Source: Neospora caninum Liverpool (taxonomy: Eukaryota; Apicomplexa; Conoidasida; Eucoccidiorida; Sarcocystidae). Taken from it: 64,000 nt of DNA. Below are positions 32,692-48,600 of the stretch, one piece after another. The position numbers were made by a program, and so were the translations under genes. The notes beneath the pieces are model-generated. The model made no database searches. It was given only the letters and a program-made list of their open reading frames with translations, and was not told the DNA's origin. The stretch is taken from assembly GCF_000208865.1 (NCBI RefSeq), contig NC_018392.1, positions 1,116,001 to 1,180,000 on the forward strand. Reading direction: 5' to 3'. Within the stretch, counting starts at the first letter, position 1. The number at the start of each line of letters is the position of its first letter.

Positions 32692-35600
32692 AACATTTGT
32701 AAAAGGTGAGGCGGGATAAGTGTGGCAGCCCGGATGCTGCTGCCGTTAGGTGCATGGTATTCTGTCGTTGCTCGGTCGGTTTGGCAACACACTTGCAGCC
32801 GCCGAAGTGTTACACAGCATAGAATAGGCTAGCTCGTGGGCTGTCTAGTGAGAGAACCAGAGTTGCTTTGCTTTCTCAAAAATTCCAAATTTACGATGCA
32901 ATTTTCCTTTCGTCGAAATGATGGGCTTTTCGCTCACTTGGGTGGCGAATACGTTCCCCCGGAAAATTTAGCGTGCCCCAGCATGTGAACATCTGAGGCG
33001 TCGGACCGCAGTTAAACGCCTGACACTTTTTCTGGGTCCCCACGGTACAGTTTATATAAGGACAGTCAACTCCGTAAGAAAGAAGCTCGTTTTGCGTAGC
33101 CCCCGCAGGATAGTGGCATGGTGAGGTGGCCCGGGTACAGAATGCCCGTGGAGCTGAAGTTGGCTTTTCACCGTCACACGCAGGCCTGCCAGTGTTAGTC
33201 TTGAGTCTGAACTACTGTCGAAGTACGTTTTTGAGCGTCAACCGACTACGACGCCCGTCGATAATTTCTGCAGTTCCAATAGGGGTCAAGCCCCAGTTAG
33301 TTGTTCGAGCGTTGCCCTCCCAACGACGGCTCCACTCCCAGCCCTGTCGTGGGCCGTTTCTGCTGCATTTTGTTAGATGGTCATCGCAGCGCGTGTGATT
33401 CACACCAATTACGCACAGCTTGATTTAGACAGTGGTTGTGATATCGCTGCGCCAAAGAACACGGCACGTACTTCTGTTGATGCAGGCGACTTTGGGCACA
33501 GCAATCTATAGTTCATTGCATAGATGGCGGTTTTACTCACATATCACTTTAAATTCCGTTTCCTGTATCTGGCTTCTTTATCGCGTCCAGAGGAACAACA
33601 CAAGCAACAAGCTTCGCAGTTAGTCTTTCCCGTGGGAGCCCGCCGATGACCACAGCATTCGAACCGTCTGATGTATTGCCTTCCGACGGAGGACTGGTGT
33701 CTTGTCCCTGACTGAGGATAACTGTGATTAACCAGAAACATTGCAGGATACCAAACCTAACTTTATTTTCACGTCCTGCGAATGATATCCAAGTTCAAGG
33801 GCTTTTAAACAGAATGTCCCAGTATGGAACACGCGGCCTCACTCTGAAAGACGGCTTGTTTGTCGAGGGTTCCAGCGAGACCGGTCTCTACACAAAACGA
33901 CAAGAAACAGTGCTACCTGCATATTGATTGCCGCTCCTAACTTGCTGATGCCCGGTAACAAAAATGGATGATAAATGCACAACATAAAAAGCCAGGTGCA
34001 ACCACCCAAAACCTTTTGTACTGGCAGAGGCAAAAATCGCCTGGAAAAAACAGCCCGACGCCCGCAGCAGGGGGAACTGCAACGCTGTTCCACCGCAGAC
34101 ACTACTGTTTGTAGCGGACTATGCTGGGTGTCGCGCAGTCTCTGCAAAGCGTGTGACAAACGGTTTTTCATTCACTGTTCGCTTGAGACATCTTTTATTC
34201 GCAAGTTGTTATCAAACTATTGGCAGTGTAAGCGTCAAACTGTACAGCTTTGAGGTGAATAAGAGGATACCCCCGCACGCGACCATAGTAGCTTTACCGC
34301 TTGTTCCGTATCTCACATGTTCTTTGTACGTGGAAGAAGGGAAGCCTTGGTGCAGGATATGTACGGAGTTGGTTATTCTGTGGTAGCAGCGCATTGGGGG
34401 AGTCGCGCGCAGGCAGGCATCGCGGTGTATCACGCAACGGGGGTTGCCCCCGTCACTGCTGCCGCGGTCCGACTCCTCCCGCTTTTTTTGTGGTCGCCCG
34501 CAACACCGAAAACAACATTGCGCTTGATAGAGGGGAAAGTTCCCTTTTTTGTAATATGCTGGCTGTGTCGGCTATGTCTGGGCGACTTGTAACTACGGAG
34601 GAGCGTACCAGGTGTCGTTGTATACAGCGAAAAAGAGATGCCCCAAAAAATCATCACTGATTTTGTGCTACATTGGATGGAGGAGGCGAAAGAGGTGTCT
34701 GCTGTTATTCGTGCTGCAGCTGCTGCAGCTGCGGATTTTGCAGGAACGACGTCGTTGCATTCTGGGCGAATGAGCGGGAAAATCATGCCGTTAGAGGGGA
34801 CGGTTTTTTCTTGGCCACTATGAGGATGTCCTTTTTTTCCCCGTACGTAATACTCGTGAGCGTAGAATCCTGTCGACAAACGTTTGGCAGGCGCGCCTTA
34901 CCCTACATTCGGTCCTTCTAGTCAGTGCATGACAGAGATTTCCCCCAAATGATGTTCCGGGGAATGATATCGTAAATATACTGGTGCTGTCCCGAAGCCA
35001 CTTTCTCGTGGAAATATGCGCCGACATTGGGGGAGTGCGCTCACATTTGGATCTTTACTTGTTTCTGTTCCTCGAATGCAGTGCCCAGATCGTCTTCTCT
35101 GAAGCAAGTGGCGCACGCGTTTTTTCGGGGTGTCGAAGCTTAGCTGCTTGGCTACACACGCCTTCTCCCATTGCTATATGCATATCCTTTTCTCTATCGA
35201 TGGTCCAAACGGGAAGCTCCGGTGTAGAAACGGGTTTTCCAACCTACTTTTTTAACCCTTTTCTTCTGTCTTCCCTACAGAGTGTCGCTGCTTCACCCGT
35301 CTGAAAGTATCCTGTTCCTCGTCTGAGCTGCATTTCTCGGTGCTGCTTCCCGTTCGGGACGCCTTTCTCTTTCCTTAATAGGCTCAGCGGATGCTTCTTT
35401 GGTCCCGTAGGCGGCACTCAAGGCTACGTCAAGTTCGTAACCAATAACCCGTGGTGTAACTTACTGTCCGTCGTTTTCTCTGCGCGCCTCCCCCAGTCTT
35501 ATCGTGCCTCTCCCTTTTGTGACTCTTGGTCTTGTTCTCTAAAGCTGCAAAGGACAGCTGGTGTCTGTTCTTGTCCATACCTGTTGTGTCCTGACGCCGC

Positions 35601-36712
35601 GGGCGCTGACCTCATTCGCTGTCGTCCGCCTGCCAGTGGAATTTTCTGTGGGGACCAGGTTGCGGAGTTGTCTACTTTGGACGTTTCTTAAACGTCGTAA
35701 TCACCTGCTCTTCATGAGCGACATCTTCACAAAGAGTAGAAGCAATCTCGAGGAGGAACCAGCGGCTGCCGGTCAGCTGACGTACAGACACCTGAACCGC
35801 GCAGACGAGCACCAACCATCGTGGGCGTAGCGCCGGTCTACAAAATATAGATTTGTCGAACACTTTTGTGCCCGCGTGTGGATGGCCGGAGGCAGAGAGA
35901 GGACTGGCTCGCCCGTCTTCCATTCCGGAACTTCCTCGAAGAGACGCTGCTGCCAACATCGGGGCGTGCGGCTCCCCTCGGCGAGCGGCCCGAGCCGCCC
36001 TGTCGCACGTCGCTACTTGTAGGTCGTCTTTGATGTCTTCTGAAAGACCCGTTCCCACCCTGGATCATATTTATCGAAGCGCTCTCCCCCTCCCCTGGTT
36101 TGCTGAGTGTCGCTGTGTCGGCCGCACGGTTTCTGCCGCAGGGCTAGAAAAAGGACACACTGGTGTGGCTGCAGTGCATGATTGGGCAGTCTCTACGTTG
36201 GGACCGTCAGTGCATGTTTAGTCCAGACAGACGTGTGTCGCCGCTTGAAAATTATCTTTCTCCCGGCTGTCGCCCACATGTGTTTGCTTCTTTCAAGTGC
36301 GGTAAGGAGACACTGCTGCGTCACGTCGCGCGCTTTGCTGGTGTCTGTGCGGGTGCGTTTCGAAATTGAGGCTGACCCTTTTTGAGGGATTGCGGATGTG
36401 TAGCGGGATTTCTTCAGGACACATCTCCCAGGGGACGGGGTGAGACACGTTTCAACGGTTTTCGGATTGAGCTCGTTACCGTTTGTTGGGGAAACGCATG
36501 TGTCAAGTGAAGGGGTAGGTTCGTGCGCGGAGTAGCAAGTCGCTTCCGTGACTTGGCCGCATCGACACGTTTCTCATACAAACGGTGGGGACAGCGCTTG
36601 GTGCGAATCGAACTTGGTGTGGCGTGTGTGACAGAGCTGAGGCGACAGGCGATTGGCGGCGTCGTCACCTCTTTTTTCTTCTTTGGATTCGGCCCTGATA
36701 ACAGCACGAAGG
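32692..36712. other. Long intergenic region, probably the 5' UTR and promoter of CK1
   Basis: Four kilobases without a supported gene. The last 1.5 kb (about 35,200-36,700) is pyrimidine-rich with many TGTC/CTCTC blocks, typical of a long coccidian 5' UTR. A TATATAAG string lies at 33,053-33,060 but nothing starts just after it. A GCTGCA-rich stretch near 34,712-34,735 is a short trinucleotide-like repeat. Open frames at 34,301-34,880 on both strands have no support. Confidence 0.4.
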
Positions 36713-39376
<2,664 letters not shown>

Positions 39377-42300
39377 TAGATCCGTGCGACAGACACGAGG
39401 TTTATCCGTGTAGGGCGGGGAAAATTCGTGGAACGCAGCGAGTGAACGCCGGTTGCAATGTGAAACATCAAGCGAGGAAACACAAACTGCCGAGAGGACA
39501 AGGAATGGTGTGTAGAGGTTGGAGATCGGTCACGTTGCCTCTCTGTACGGACATAACTACATCGTTGTACATAAGCAGTGTCACGGGACGCCATCGTTTC
39601 CAAATTGGATGCCTAGTGACTGAGTGAGTTGAATCGGGAATTGCGGTGGAAGAGGAGGATCGTGTAAACATTCCAGAAAACTGCTGTCATGGCATGTGCG
39701 CGTTCAGATCAACACGGAGAAGGACCGGTCGAGTCGAAGAAGCCAGCAAGTTTACGTGGAAGACAATCGGCAAGTTGACGAAAACCCAAACGACTTGCCC
39801 ATGTAGCCCCCCTACGGGGTGCGCGCGAGCGGCGGTTGGGAGCACTTTGAGTCGGTGAAAACTGGAGATCTGCAAAGCAGAATGTGTGTTCTGGAGCTCC
39901 ACCCCACTTGTTTGTGTTTTCCTGGACTCGCGCGCGTTGAGTCGAAAAAAGAGACCAGCAGGTTTCCAAAGGGTGGTTTTGGTGTGGACGCCTCTCCTCT
40001 GTTCCCCATCGCAAAGTTGTCTTCACGCCCAGTGAATCAATCTTTGCAGGCATTTAGCGATATAAAGGTGTAAGAGAGAGAGAGAGTACTGGAGAGCTTG
40101 CGCACGAGAAAGTTTGACAGAAGCCTATCAGCTCTTCCGGGGGAAGGAGGAAGTGATGGTCACGGTCCCTCGGGTCGACTGCGGCGAATTTTGTGGGGGC
40201 GTTTCTGTCTTTTCTTGCGTGTTTCCTTCGCTCTGAGCGCAAAGAATTCCTTTGTTTACTCTCGTCAGCGAGCTCACGCTCCGCGATTGGAAACAAACAA
40301 TGGTGGAGCACCGGATGCTCCACGTGCCCGTGCACACACACGTAACGATGGATAAAAACTTGGAACGAATTTTGTCTCTTGGAGAAAAAATGAATGTCGG
40401 TTCCTTCCGCGACCGCCTTTCGACAAGGCGAGCTTACGCAGTGGACACACGTGACAAGGCGAGCTTACGCAGTGGACACACGTGGCAAGGCGCGCGCGTA
40501 CGTGCGAACCTAGGAGTCCCAGCTTTGTCCCACTTTGCAAAGACTTTGAGAAGCTGTAAGCAGTTTTCACAGAGTTCGCATTCGCCGTTCAGAACACAGC
40601 ACAGGATCTCCCTCGTGTGACATAAAGTCTCTCTACGACTTCCACAAAAAGCGCGAGTTCCCGCTGTAGTCGAAAGGCGTTTCACACTGCCGCCGAGAAC
40701 GCCTTTCCAAGCTCTGTGGAGAATTCCCCGGCGAGGGGGGGGAAGGGGGGTTTGATCCCCCGGATATCCTCGGATTCGAAGGTATCACTGATCTCACTCT
40801 GTGTCCTCGAGACTGCGCGTTGCGTCCTTGTAGCGTCAAAAGCGTCATTCGGTAGATCCCGCTCCACTTTTAAAAGCAAACTTCCAAGAAACACGAAGCC
40901 TCCAGTCTCTTTTCGACACTGCTTGCCTTCTCACTGACGTCCAGGGTTGGGCGTATCGTGCAAACAACGCGGCGGGTCTTTTCAAGACGGCGTTCCGGGG
41001 GGTTCGCGGAACCGAATTTTCTGTCAGATCCCCGCCGTCTGCATGCTTGGATTATTCACACCCTCTATAGCTGCTCGTCGATCTGTATGGGAGGTATGCA
41101 GCCAGACTACATCAGATCTCGCGCTACGTATCAGTTAATCCTTCAAGAAATATATTGGTCGCGACACACAGACGTCGGATGAAAGGTATCGGGAGATGTC
41201 TAGGTAGATGGATAGTGACGCGCGTTCAAGCGCGCGGTATATGTTCCACTGCAGATCTCGAAGAGTTGTCCGTCGTTCTGGATATTCACTGGCAAACGCC
41301 TCATCATGCCTTTGCGGTGGCTACGCCGGCGGGGACGCCTGCAACCAAAACGCGTCGATGGACTGCACGAAGCGCTCCCTTACATCTGAATTCCTGTATC
41401 TGCGAATCACTCGCTTGTTTGACTACGGCAAACAACCGGCATGGCTGTCTTGCTTCTTGTGTGTGTTTCCGCCTGTCGCGCCTAATCAACAGTGCATGGC
41501 GTGGGAGTTTCTAGGAGATACTCTGATTTTCCCAGGAAATAGGCGACACCCCAGTGCACACAGTGGCGACGCGCGTAGCCTGGTTTTGAAAAGTAAAGCT
41601 TCCCGCTCACTCATGGAAAACGATTCCCGACACCCTCTACGTGACGAGGGGGGTGGGTCACGGGGTAAGCTTGGAAATCTCACATTCATCCTTCCTTCTC
41701 AACCGCAGTCCTTGCGAACCCGGAACAGGTCGTGACCACGACACCAAGAAAAGGAGTGATCCGCAAACTCCAGAGTTCCACGCCTCCCATGCATCGCCTA
41801 ACACACAACCAGGCGTTTCCTCCCTCGACACCCCCCACGCATTTTCACATACGCGTATATATGAATGTATATATATATATATATATATATGCATATATGT
41901 ATATATATACAGATAAATTTGCGTATATACAAAATATATGCATACACATATGCATATCCGCAGGCTCCATCGCCTTGAAATCGGATAGCACCAGCTGACG
42001 GGACACCCCCAGATCCGACAGAATTTCACCGCGGAAAGACCTGAAGATCAGTTCTGGCCCTGCAAAGCGCCGCCCGCTTCTTCTCGCGGGCACGAAGTCT
42101 TCGCGCGCGCGGCCAATCGCGCTCGGAAATCTTGTTCTTGGTCACGACAGGCCGCCGTATGGTCCACACATCTGGTCTCCGAGTTCCTTGCGCTTTTGGC
42201 ATTTCAGTTTCAGGCAGCAGGCTGAATCTGCAGACCCACGACCTGCAACGCAAACCAGCGGGAGCGCAAATGCACGAGACGATCGTTCAAGTCGGCTCCA

Positions 42301-42624
42301 CCGAGCAGCCACCAACCGTGGCTTTCCACTTCGCGCTGCAGCCCTTGTCAGCTGTAACTTTATTTATCGAAGTAATATGATCTATATTCTTAACAAGGAC
42401 GATCGGTTTCGGGCACTTTCGGCGCTTTGTCTGAGGGGACGTTCTCGCCGTTGTCCGGCACTGCTCGGACACCCCGCGTTCCGTATCTCGACATTATGAC
42501 CTCCTCGATACACCCCGTCGGTTCCACGCACATTGATACGCACAGCCCAGTCCACTTCCACACATGCGCAGACCACGTCTCCTGCGCTTGCAGGCATCTC
42601 TGCAACGAAACCCAGTCATAAACG
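39377..42624. other. Tail-to-tail spacer between CK1 and COPA
   Basis: No gene is supported. It holds the 31-bp repeat at 40,422, an (AT)-rich microsatellite at about 41,866-41,925, and several open frames on both strands without splice links or known domains, the longest 41,208-41,735 (+). Both flanking 3' UTRs must lie here. Confidence 0.4.
40422..40483. repeat. 31-bp direct repeat, two copies
   Basis: A unit beginning GACAAGGCGAGC and ending GGACACACGT occurs twice in direct tandem, followed by a decayed start of a third copy (GGCAAGGCG). It lies in the CK1-COPA spacer. Confidence 0.9.
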
Positions 42625-45600
42625 TCATTGAGACCGCTGTGGGGGTGAAAGTCTTTCTCCATGCCTTACCCGAGCTCCCAGTTCCGACAGTTCGCAAACT
42701 GGGCACAGCTGGCCAGCGAACTCCGCCTTGGCTGTGGCAGCGCAGTATGGGCATCGCGTCGTTGCAGTCCCAGGAATCAGCCGCGTGAGAGTCACCGTGC
42801 ATAGGAGGAGGTTTTCTGTCGCACAGGAGTAAGTCAGTCGAAAACACGGCCCGACGTGCAAAAAAAAGGCGCCGATACACGCACACGGCCGAGTTCGCGA
42901 GACACATCCGCGCNNNNNNNNNNNNNNNNNNNNNNNNNNNNNNNNNNNNNNNNNNNNNNNNNNNNNNNNNNNNNNNNNNNNNNNNNNNNNNNNNNNNNNN
43001 NNNNNNNNNNNNNCCCCCCCCCCCCCCCCGTGTAGGTGGAGAGTCCAGTTAATCTTTCGCATCCGCTGTGAGGAACGTTGCCCCCAATCCGACGGCAACG
43101 CTCCCCGCTCGGATATACGCGAAACGCGCGGAGGATGCACTTCTTCAGTAAGAATGGGGCACACTCGCTTAGATGCTAAATCAGCCTGGCATGTCAGAAA
43201 GACGTGGACAAAAAGACCGTCTGGGGCGTTCCAAACGTAGGATTCGTGCACACATCGCCTCTCCAAGTAGTCCCCCCTTTCACACCGGCAACGCCGTGTT
43301 CCTGCCTGGGTCAGAGTTGTCTCTTGAGGAACTGCTTCCGGCTGCTCAGCGCTCTCTCGGCCCTTTGAATGAAGGGACAGGATCCACCAGAACACACTGT
43401 TTTGCACAGTCCTGCGCTCGACTGTAATGACACTGAAGCCATGCACGTTCGGCGCTGAGAACAACTTCTGCGTGGCGGCCTGCGCCGACTCAAAACCCCT
43501 ACCGCTCTCGCTCGGCTCGAAGTTGATCGCGTACGCGTCTGTACCCTTCTGCTCGCACAGCATGAGTACTTTCTTGGCCTTGGCAATCTCCTCCTGAGCG
43601 CCTTTGATCGCCATGAAGTTCCCGTTAACCAGGCGGCGGGCAAACTGTACAGACAGCAGAAACGCATTCGCTTGCCAGCGACTTTTCAGCGTCGCTCCGG
43701 TGTCCTCAAAACACGCGGGAATTCCGCCACAGTTGAATCTGTCGTGCGCTTTCACCTTTGAGCGCCGAATCCTTTCTTCCAGACTGCCCAGCAGCTGTCC
43801 CTCGCCCTCTCCTTCTGACTCCGCTTCTTCCACTCTCCCCTCTGCTCGCCCCGTCTCTAGAGGCCTGCCTAACTGGACCGCTCCTGATCCTTCGCCGTTC
43901 ACACGGATCCACTTCCCGAGCTCGTCCCTCGCCGTCCCTCGCTCGACGCACTCACCCCTCCCCACGGCTCTTCCTGTCTACGCGCGTCTCGAATTCGTGT
44001 TGGAGCGCCCAGATACTCCCCTGAATCCCCAGGCGCGACTGGAGGCGCCGCGCCACCCCGGGTGAGGACACGTATGCCTTGCGTGCGCGGATGCACTTTC
44101 TCACCGCTGCCGTGGTTACGAAATTTTGCGCCTTCCACGCGACGCTCATGGCCCGCCGAAGCACCAGGAACAGGTGCGAGGCCTGCATCTTGCAGCAGGC
44201 GAAGTAGGCGACGAGCTCGACGTCTGCATGGAACACACAGCCGCAACGCTCTCAAATATATACGCATGCAGGGTCGGCGCACCCCAAAACGCACTCTGGG
44301 GGACACTTGAGTTAAAGAGAAAAGGTACGAACTGTGGGTCGCATCAGTGCCCGAGGCAGAGCGCTGGACCGGTAACACCCAGGGAACGACGCAAAAAGTC
44401 GCAACAGTCGACGCGAACGCGAAAAAGAGGAGTCGCTGCGCGACACGCAACGGACGAATAACAACTTGGGAACGCAGCGAGGCGACCCAAAGCCCGCTCG
44501 CGAGCGTCTTTCTTGCGCAAAGGCACAGCGAAGTCTGGCCCGACAAACTGGAAACCAGAGCAAGAAACGTCAGGGGGGGAGGCCAAACCAAAGGCCCTCG
44601 CCGCTCCCTGGAGAGCCAAAGAGGAGGCAAGGAACCAGTGTCCGAGAGCTTGCACGCATTTGCATGCCCCGCGATTCATCCAAGTTGTTCAGGCGTTTCA
44701 CGCTGCTCGCACCAGCAACCTTACTTCGGCCTGGATCCGACTCGCCGAGACTGAGACGCGCCATCTCCAGAATCATGCCCGTGACGTAGTGACGTGCAAT
44801 TTCGATGAATTCGTGGACCTGGAAGACGCAAACACGACAAGACAACACGCGCGCCTCTCTGCACACACGCTATATATATAGATAGATATATAGGTGGAAA
44901 CAAATAGATAGTATCGTCCAGCATGTGCTTTCGTGGCAGAGCATATAGTCAAGCCCACACAGTCTGTCTACATCTTTTTCTACTGCTTTCAGTTGATTCG
45001 AAGACTGTACACACTCTACCATTGCGCCTGCCTTACTCTCTCCACACGTACTGGAGTGCAACACTGCACTGCCTCGAGCAACTCAGGCGCATGCGCCAGA
45101 ACGACAGAGGACGAACGTTTTTGGGATGCATACTCAGAGACGACAGATGCCGAGCGGCTTTTCGCTTTTGGAAGATACATTTCTATTTTTTGAAAAAGTC
45201 CGCCCAGTCCCGCGGCGCGCGTCTCGGACGTCTTCGCAGCTAGCCAAGCTTTTGAGATGCAGGACGACAGGAGAGCTCCGCGGAGACGCAAACACGCAGG
45301 CGCCTTCTTGTGTTCCTCCCGACTCGCTCTCCTCGCTCAAGGACACAGCCTGAGGCTTCGAAGGAGCGTCCTCGAAGCAAACGGGAGGTCAGGCACGAAG
45401 ACAGACCTTCTCCCGTTGAACCCATCCGGACATTGTAGTTCCTACCTGCTGCTCTTCCTCCGCGTTGTTCGCCACAACGAGAGGGACGGAGTGGAGGACG
45501 AACCGGAACGCACTGAGGGCCTCCTGAAACCGCCCAGCTGCAATTTCAAAAGAAGACGCAGATGTGTCAAAAGGGTTGGCCTTGTGGAGACTCGGAGGGA

Positions 45601-48600
45601 CGGGAAGAGATCTATCTCACGCGTGTGAATGCCCGAAACCGTGCACACGGACGTGTTGCCGTGGGCACCCAGTTGGAGGCTCGTTTTTACGTCCCTGGGT
45701 GGCTCTGCACGCGAGCGACGTGCGTCTGTTTTCGCGCGCACGTGCAAGAAGGCCTTCTAAGCCTGTTCATCTCGCTAAAAACGACAGTTTGCAAGACGAA
45801 CCGAGCTGGTGCAAACCCAGGGCTGCTCGTCTGCGCATATCTGCAACCGATGCAGCCTGGAGAGGGGGACGGACCTGTGACGAGTTTGTGTGCTTCTCGC
45901 AAGTCTTCCATAAGACTGCTGGGCAGAATGAGGCGGTGCGGCTTCAGACCGCCGTCTCCTGCGGCGCCTTTCCCAGCCGCGCGGTCGCTGAGGGCGAGAG
46001 GGAGCGACGGCGCGAACGGCAAACCGGGCAGAGAGGCCCAGGCAGCCTGGTAGACTCGGGAGAAGATCGGCAGGAGCGGGGCCGGATTGCGGAGAGCCAT
46101 GCGTCTCTGAAGCGTTTCGAGGGCGAGGCTGAACTCGCCCGCGGCCACAAAGTCCGCCACCACGGGTTGGCCTCCCTTCAGCCAGGCTGCGTGCGGCGGT
46201 TCACGCTTCGCCACGAACGAGGAACCTGCGCCGTCGAATCCGTGCTCGAGAGTTTCCTTTCCTGGAGCCGGCTCGTCGAGGCCTCCCAGTTGCGAGAGGC
46301 CTGCATCGTCCGGCGGCAAATCGATTCCGTCGCTCCAGTCGCCGCCCGCTACGCCTTCGCCCAAATCGACTTCGAAGCCGTCGAGGTCTTCCGCGGCGTC
46401 TTCCCACGCGGGCGGAGCGCCGGCTGTCGCGCCGGCTGAGGCGCCCTCCACCATGTCTGAGAGCGACACGGCACAGAAGCGAAGTCTCCACAGGTAAAAC
46501 GTGACGACGCGGACACACTCGACCTCGCGGCTACGCACAGACGCGAAGCGAACGGCCGGTGTGTGTGGGGAAAAGGGAAACGCGCGCCGGAGACACAAAG
46601 AGGGGACCGCCGCCGGAGACACAAAGAGGGGCACCACACTGAGCGCCGCGCGATGGCTGAGTGGGAGAGACGCGCGGGCGACTGTCGCTTTTTACTGGAT
46701 TTGAAGACGGGGAACAACCCGAGAAAGAACCCGCACGTCGCGAAGACCGCCGCGAGAAAAGTGAGCCGAAAGAGAGATTCGACGCACACATTCAGGAGGC
46801 AAACGCACCTTTGTACAGCCGGGCACCTGCCGCTTCGGGTTTCATGCCCGCAGTCGCTTGCATGGCTTTATCAAAGACTGACGCGCCCTCCGACACTGCC
46901 GACGGCCAGGCCGAAGTCTCTGCCTCCGTGCATCTGGAGACACATTGGCGCAAAAGATGCACGAACACCGACACAAACATGACCCCTAGAGACGACCAGA
47001 GAGCCCTTGCCGCCTTGTCGCCTGACTCACAGGAACGCTTCGGACCGACATTCAAAACACCCGTATGCACGGAGAGAGAGAGAGACGCCCCCGGCGACGC
47101 CAAGTGTAAATCGCACCCTACGCGTTGCGCGCTGAATCCGTTTCCCTGTCTGGCTATAAAAAAACAACATTAGATTTAAGATAGACGACAACGACATCAC
47201 GATCCTAGATCGCGAGCGGCATATGCGTTCCTGGGTCCCGCGGATCTGGGTGCGCCGCCGTACGCACGCGCACCAAAAAAGACGAACGAGCGACGGCATG
47301 CGAAGCAAACAACGTGAAGGCAGCGAAAAGCGTTGGATTTCAAGATCCTACAGCCCGACGGTGGCGCCCGGCATTTCGAGACGTTTCCACGCGAAACACA
47401 GGATCTTCTTCGCGAGGCGCACGCGCCCCCGCTCCGAGTCTACCTGAGGATCGGGATGGGCGGCATGAGGAGCTGAGGCACGGCGGGCATGAAGGTGTCG
47501 AGGGACATGTCCTTCACGCTGTCGTGGAGTTGTTCGTAGAGAGCAGTCAAGCCGTAGGTCTTGGCAGTGAGCGCTGCGAGGGCGATCTGTCCGACCTCCG
47601 CCAAAACCTGGACGCGTTCCTCGGCGTCTCCCAGCAACAGGGCGTTGTGGAATTCACTCATTGGATCCTTGCGCAGCTCGGCAATCCGCAGCATCTTCCT
47701 CAGCTTGCCGATGTTTCCCGTGATGAAGTACAGAAACGACAGTTTCTCGAACTCCTTCAACTTTTGGTACGCCGACTCCACCAAAGACGGGTACCCCTGC
47801 TGCAACGCCGCCCGCCCCAGGAGTTGCCACGCACTCTGGAGAGAAAGAGACAAACGAGAAGACAAATGACGACGTGGAGAAAACCAGCGGTGGGAGGCGC
47901 CGGCCGCACAGCGACCGACAGACGGGAGAGCGCCGCCAGCAGCGGGAAGCTCTTTCAACCTGAGATTCGACGAATTGCAACTTTTACGTCGGACACACAC
48001 GAGAGGGCCGACCACCGAACGGGAAGAAGATGCAGGACGAGGCTGGAAGTAATCGCCAACCGAGAGACGCGCTCTTCTTTCTGTCGGGAAAGTTCCGTTT
48101 CAGATCCTTTCTGGATCAGGGGTATTTCCAATTCACGCGAAAGGTTTAGGTTTTTTCCCTCAGAACGCCGGAGTAGTTCCAACTCGAAACCTAGAAAAGG
48201 CCCGAGGAGAAAAGACGTGAAGGCCCCCTCTTCGGCGAGACAGTCGCCCCAGTAGCTTGCCTTGTCGTTGATCTCCTGGGCAGCAGCCAGGGCGTCGTCC
48301 ATGCTTCTGACTTCGAGGGCCAGGTGGAATCTCGCTTTCTTGTCTGTGAGGAACTCGAGGGCCACCTGCAAAAAATTCAAAGACGCCGCGGAGATGAAAA
48401 ACCTCCAGAGAGACGAAACCTGGACAAGCAGCCCTGTCGGGGAACACAGCCCGGACAGATCAAGGACGGAGGCCGCGTGCGCAAGCATCTCGTAAAAAAA
48501 CGACGAAACGGGAACTGCATGACAGGGATTTCACTCAAGGTCAAGGAGCGCGTCGCAGAGCACCCCGCCGTAGAAAAGGCTGTGCCATCACGAAGAAACA

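Noticed and set aside
33045..33065. TATATAAG box as a possible core promoter
   Set aside because: No supported gene begins downstream within a plausible distance, and apicomplexan promoters seldom use a TATA box.
34301..34880. Open frames on both strands with an Ala repeat
   Set aside because: The Ala run comes from a GCTGCA repeat read in frame; no splice links or domain.
42625..43965. Minus-strand frame of 446 codons spanning the N gap
   Set aside because: It is kept open only because N codons cannot be stops. Only parts of it (COPA exons 18 and 19) are coding.
45564..46439. Plus-strand frame of about 290 codons
   Set aside because: Antisense shadow of COPA exon 14, which has clear family residues; high GC content removes stop codons.
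46646..46740. tRNA-like 5' half (GATGGCTGAGTGGGAGAG)
   Set aside because: No T-loop TTCGA motif or matching acceptor stem at the right distance; it lies in a COPA intron.
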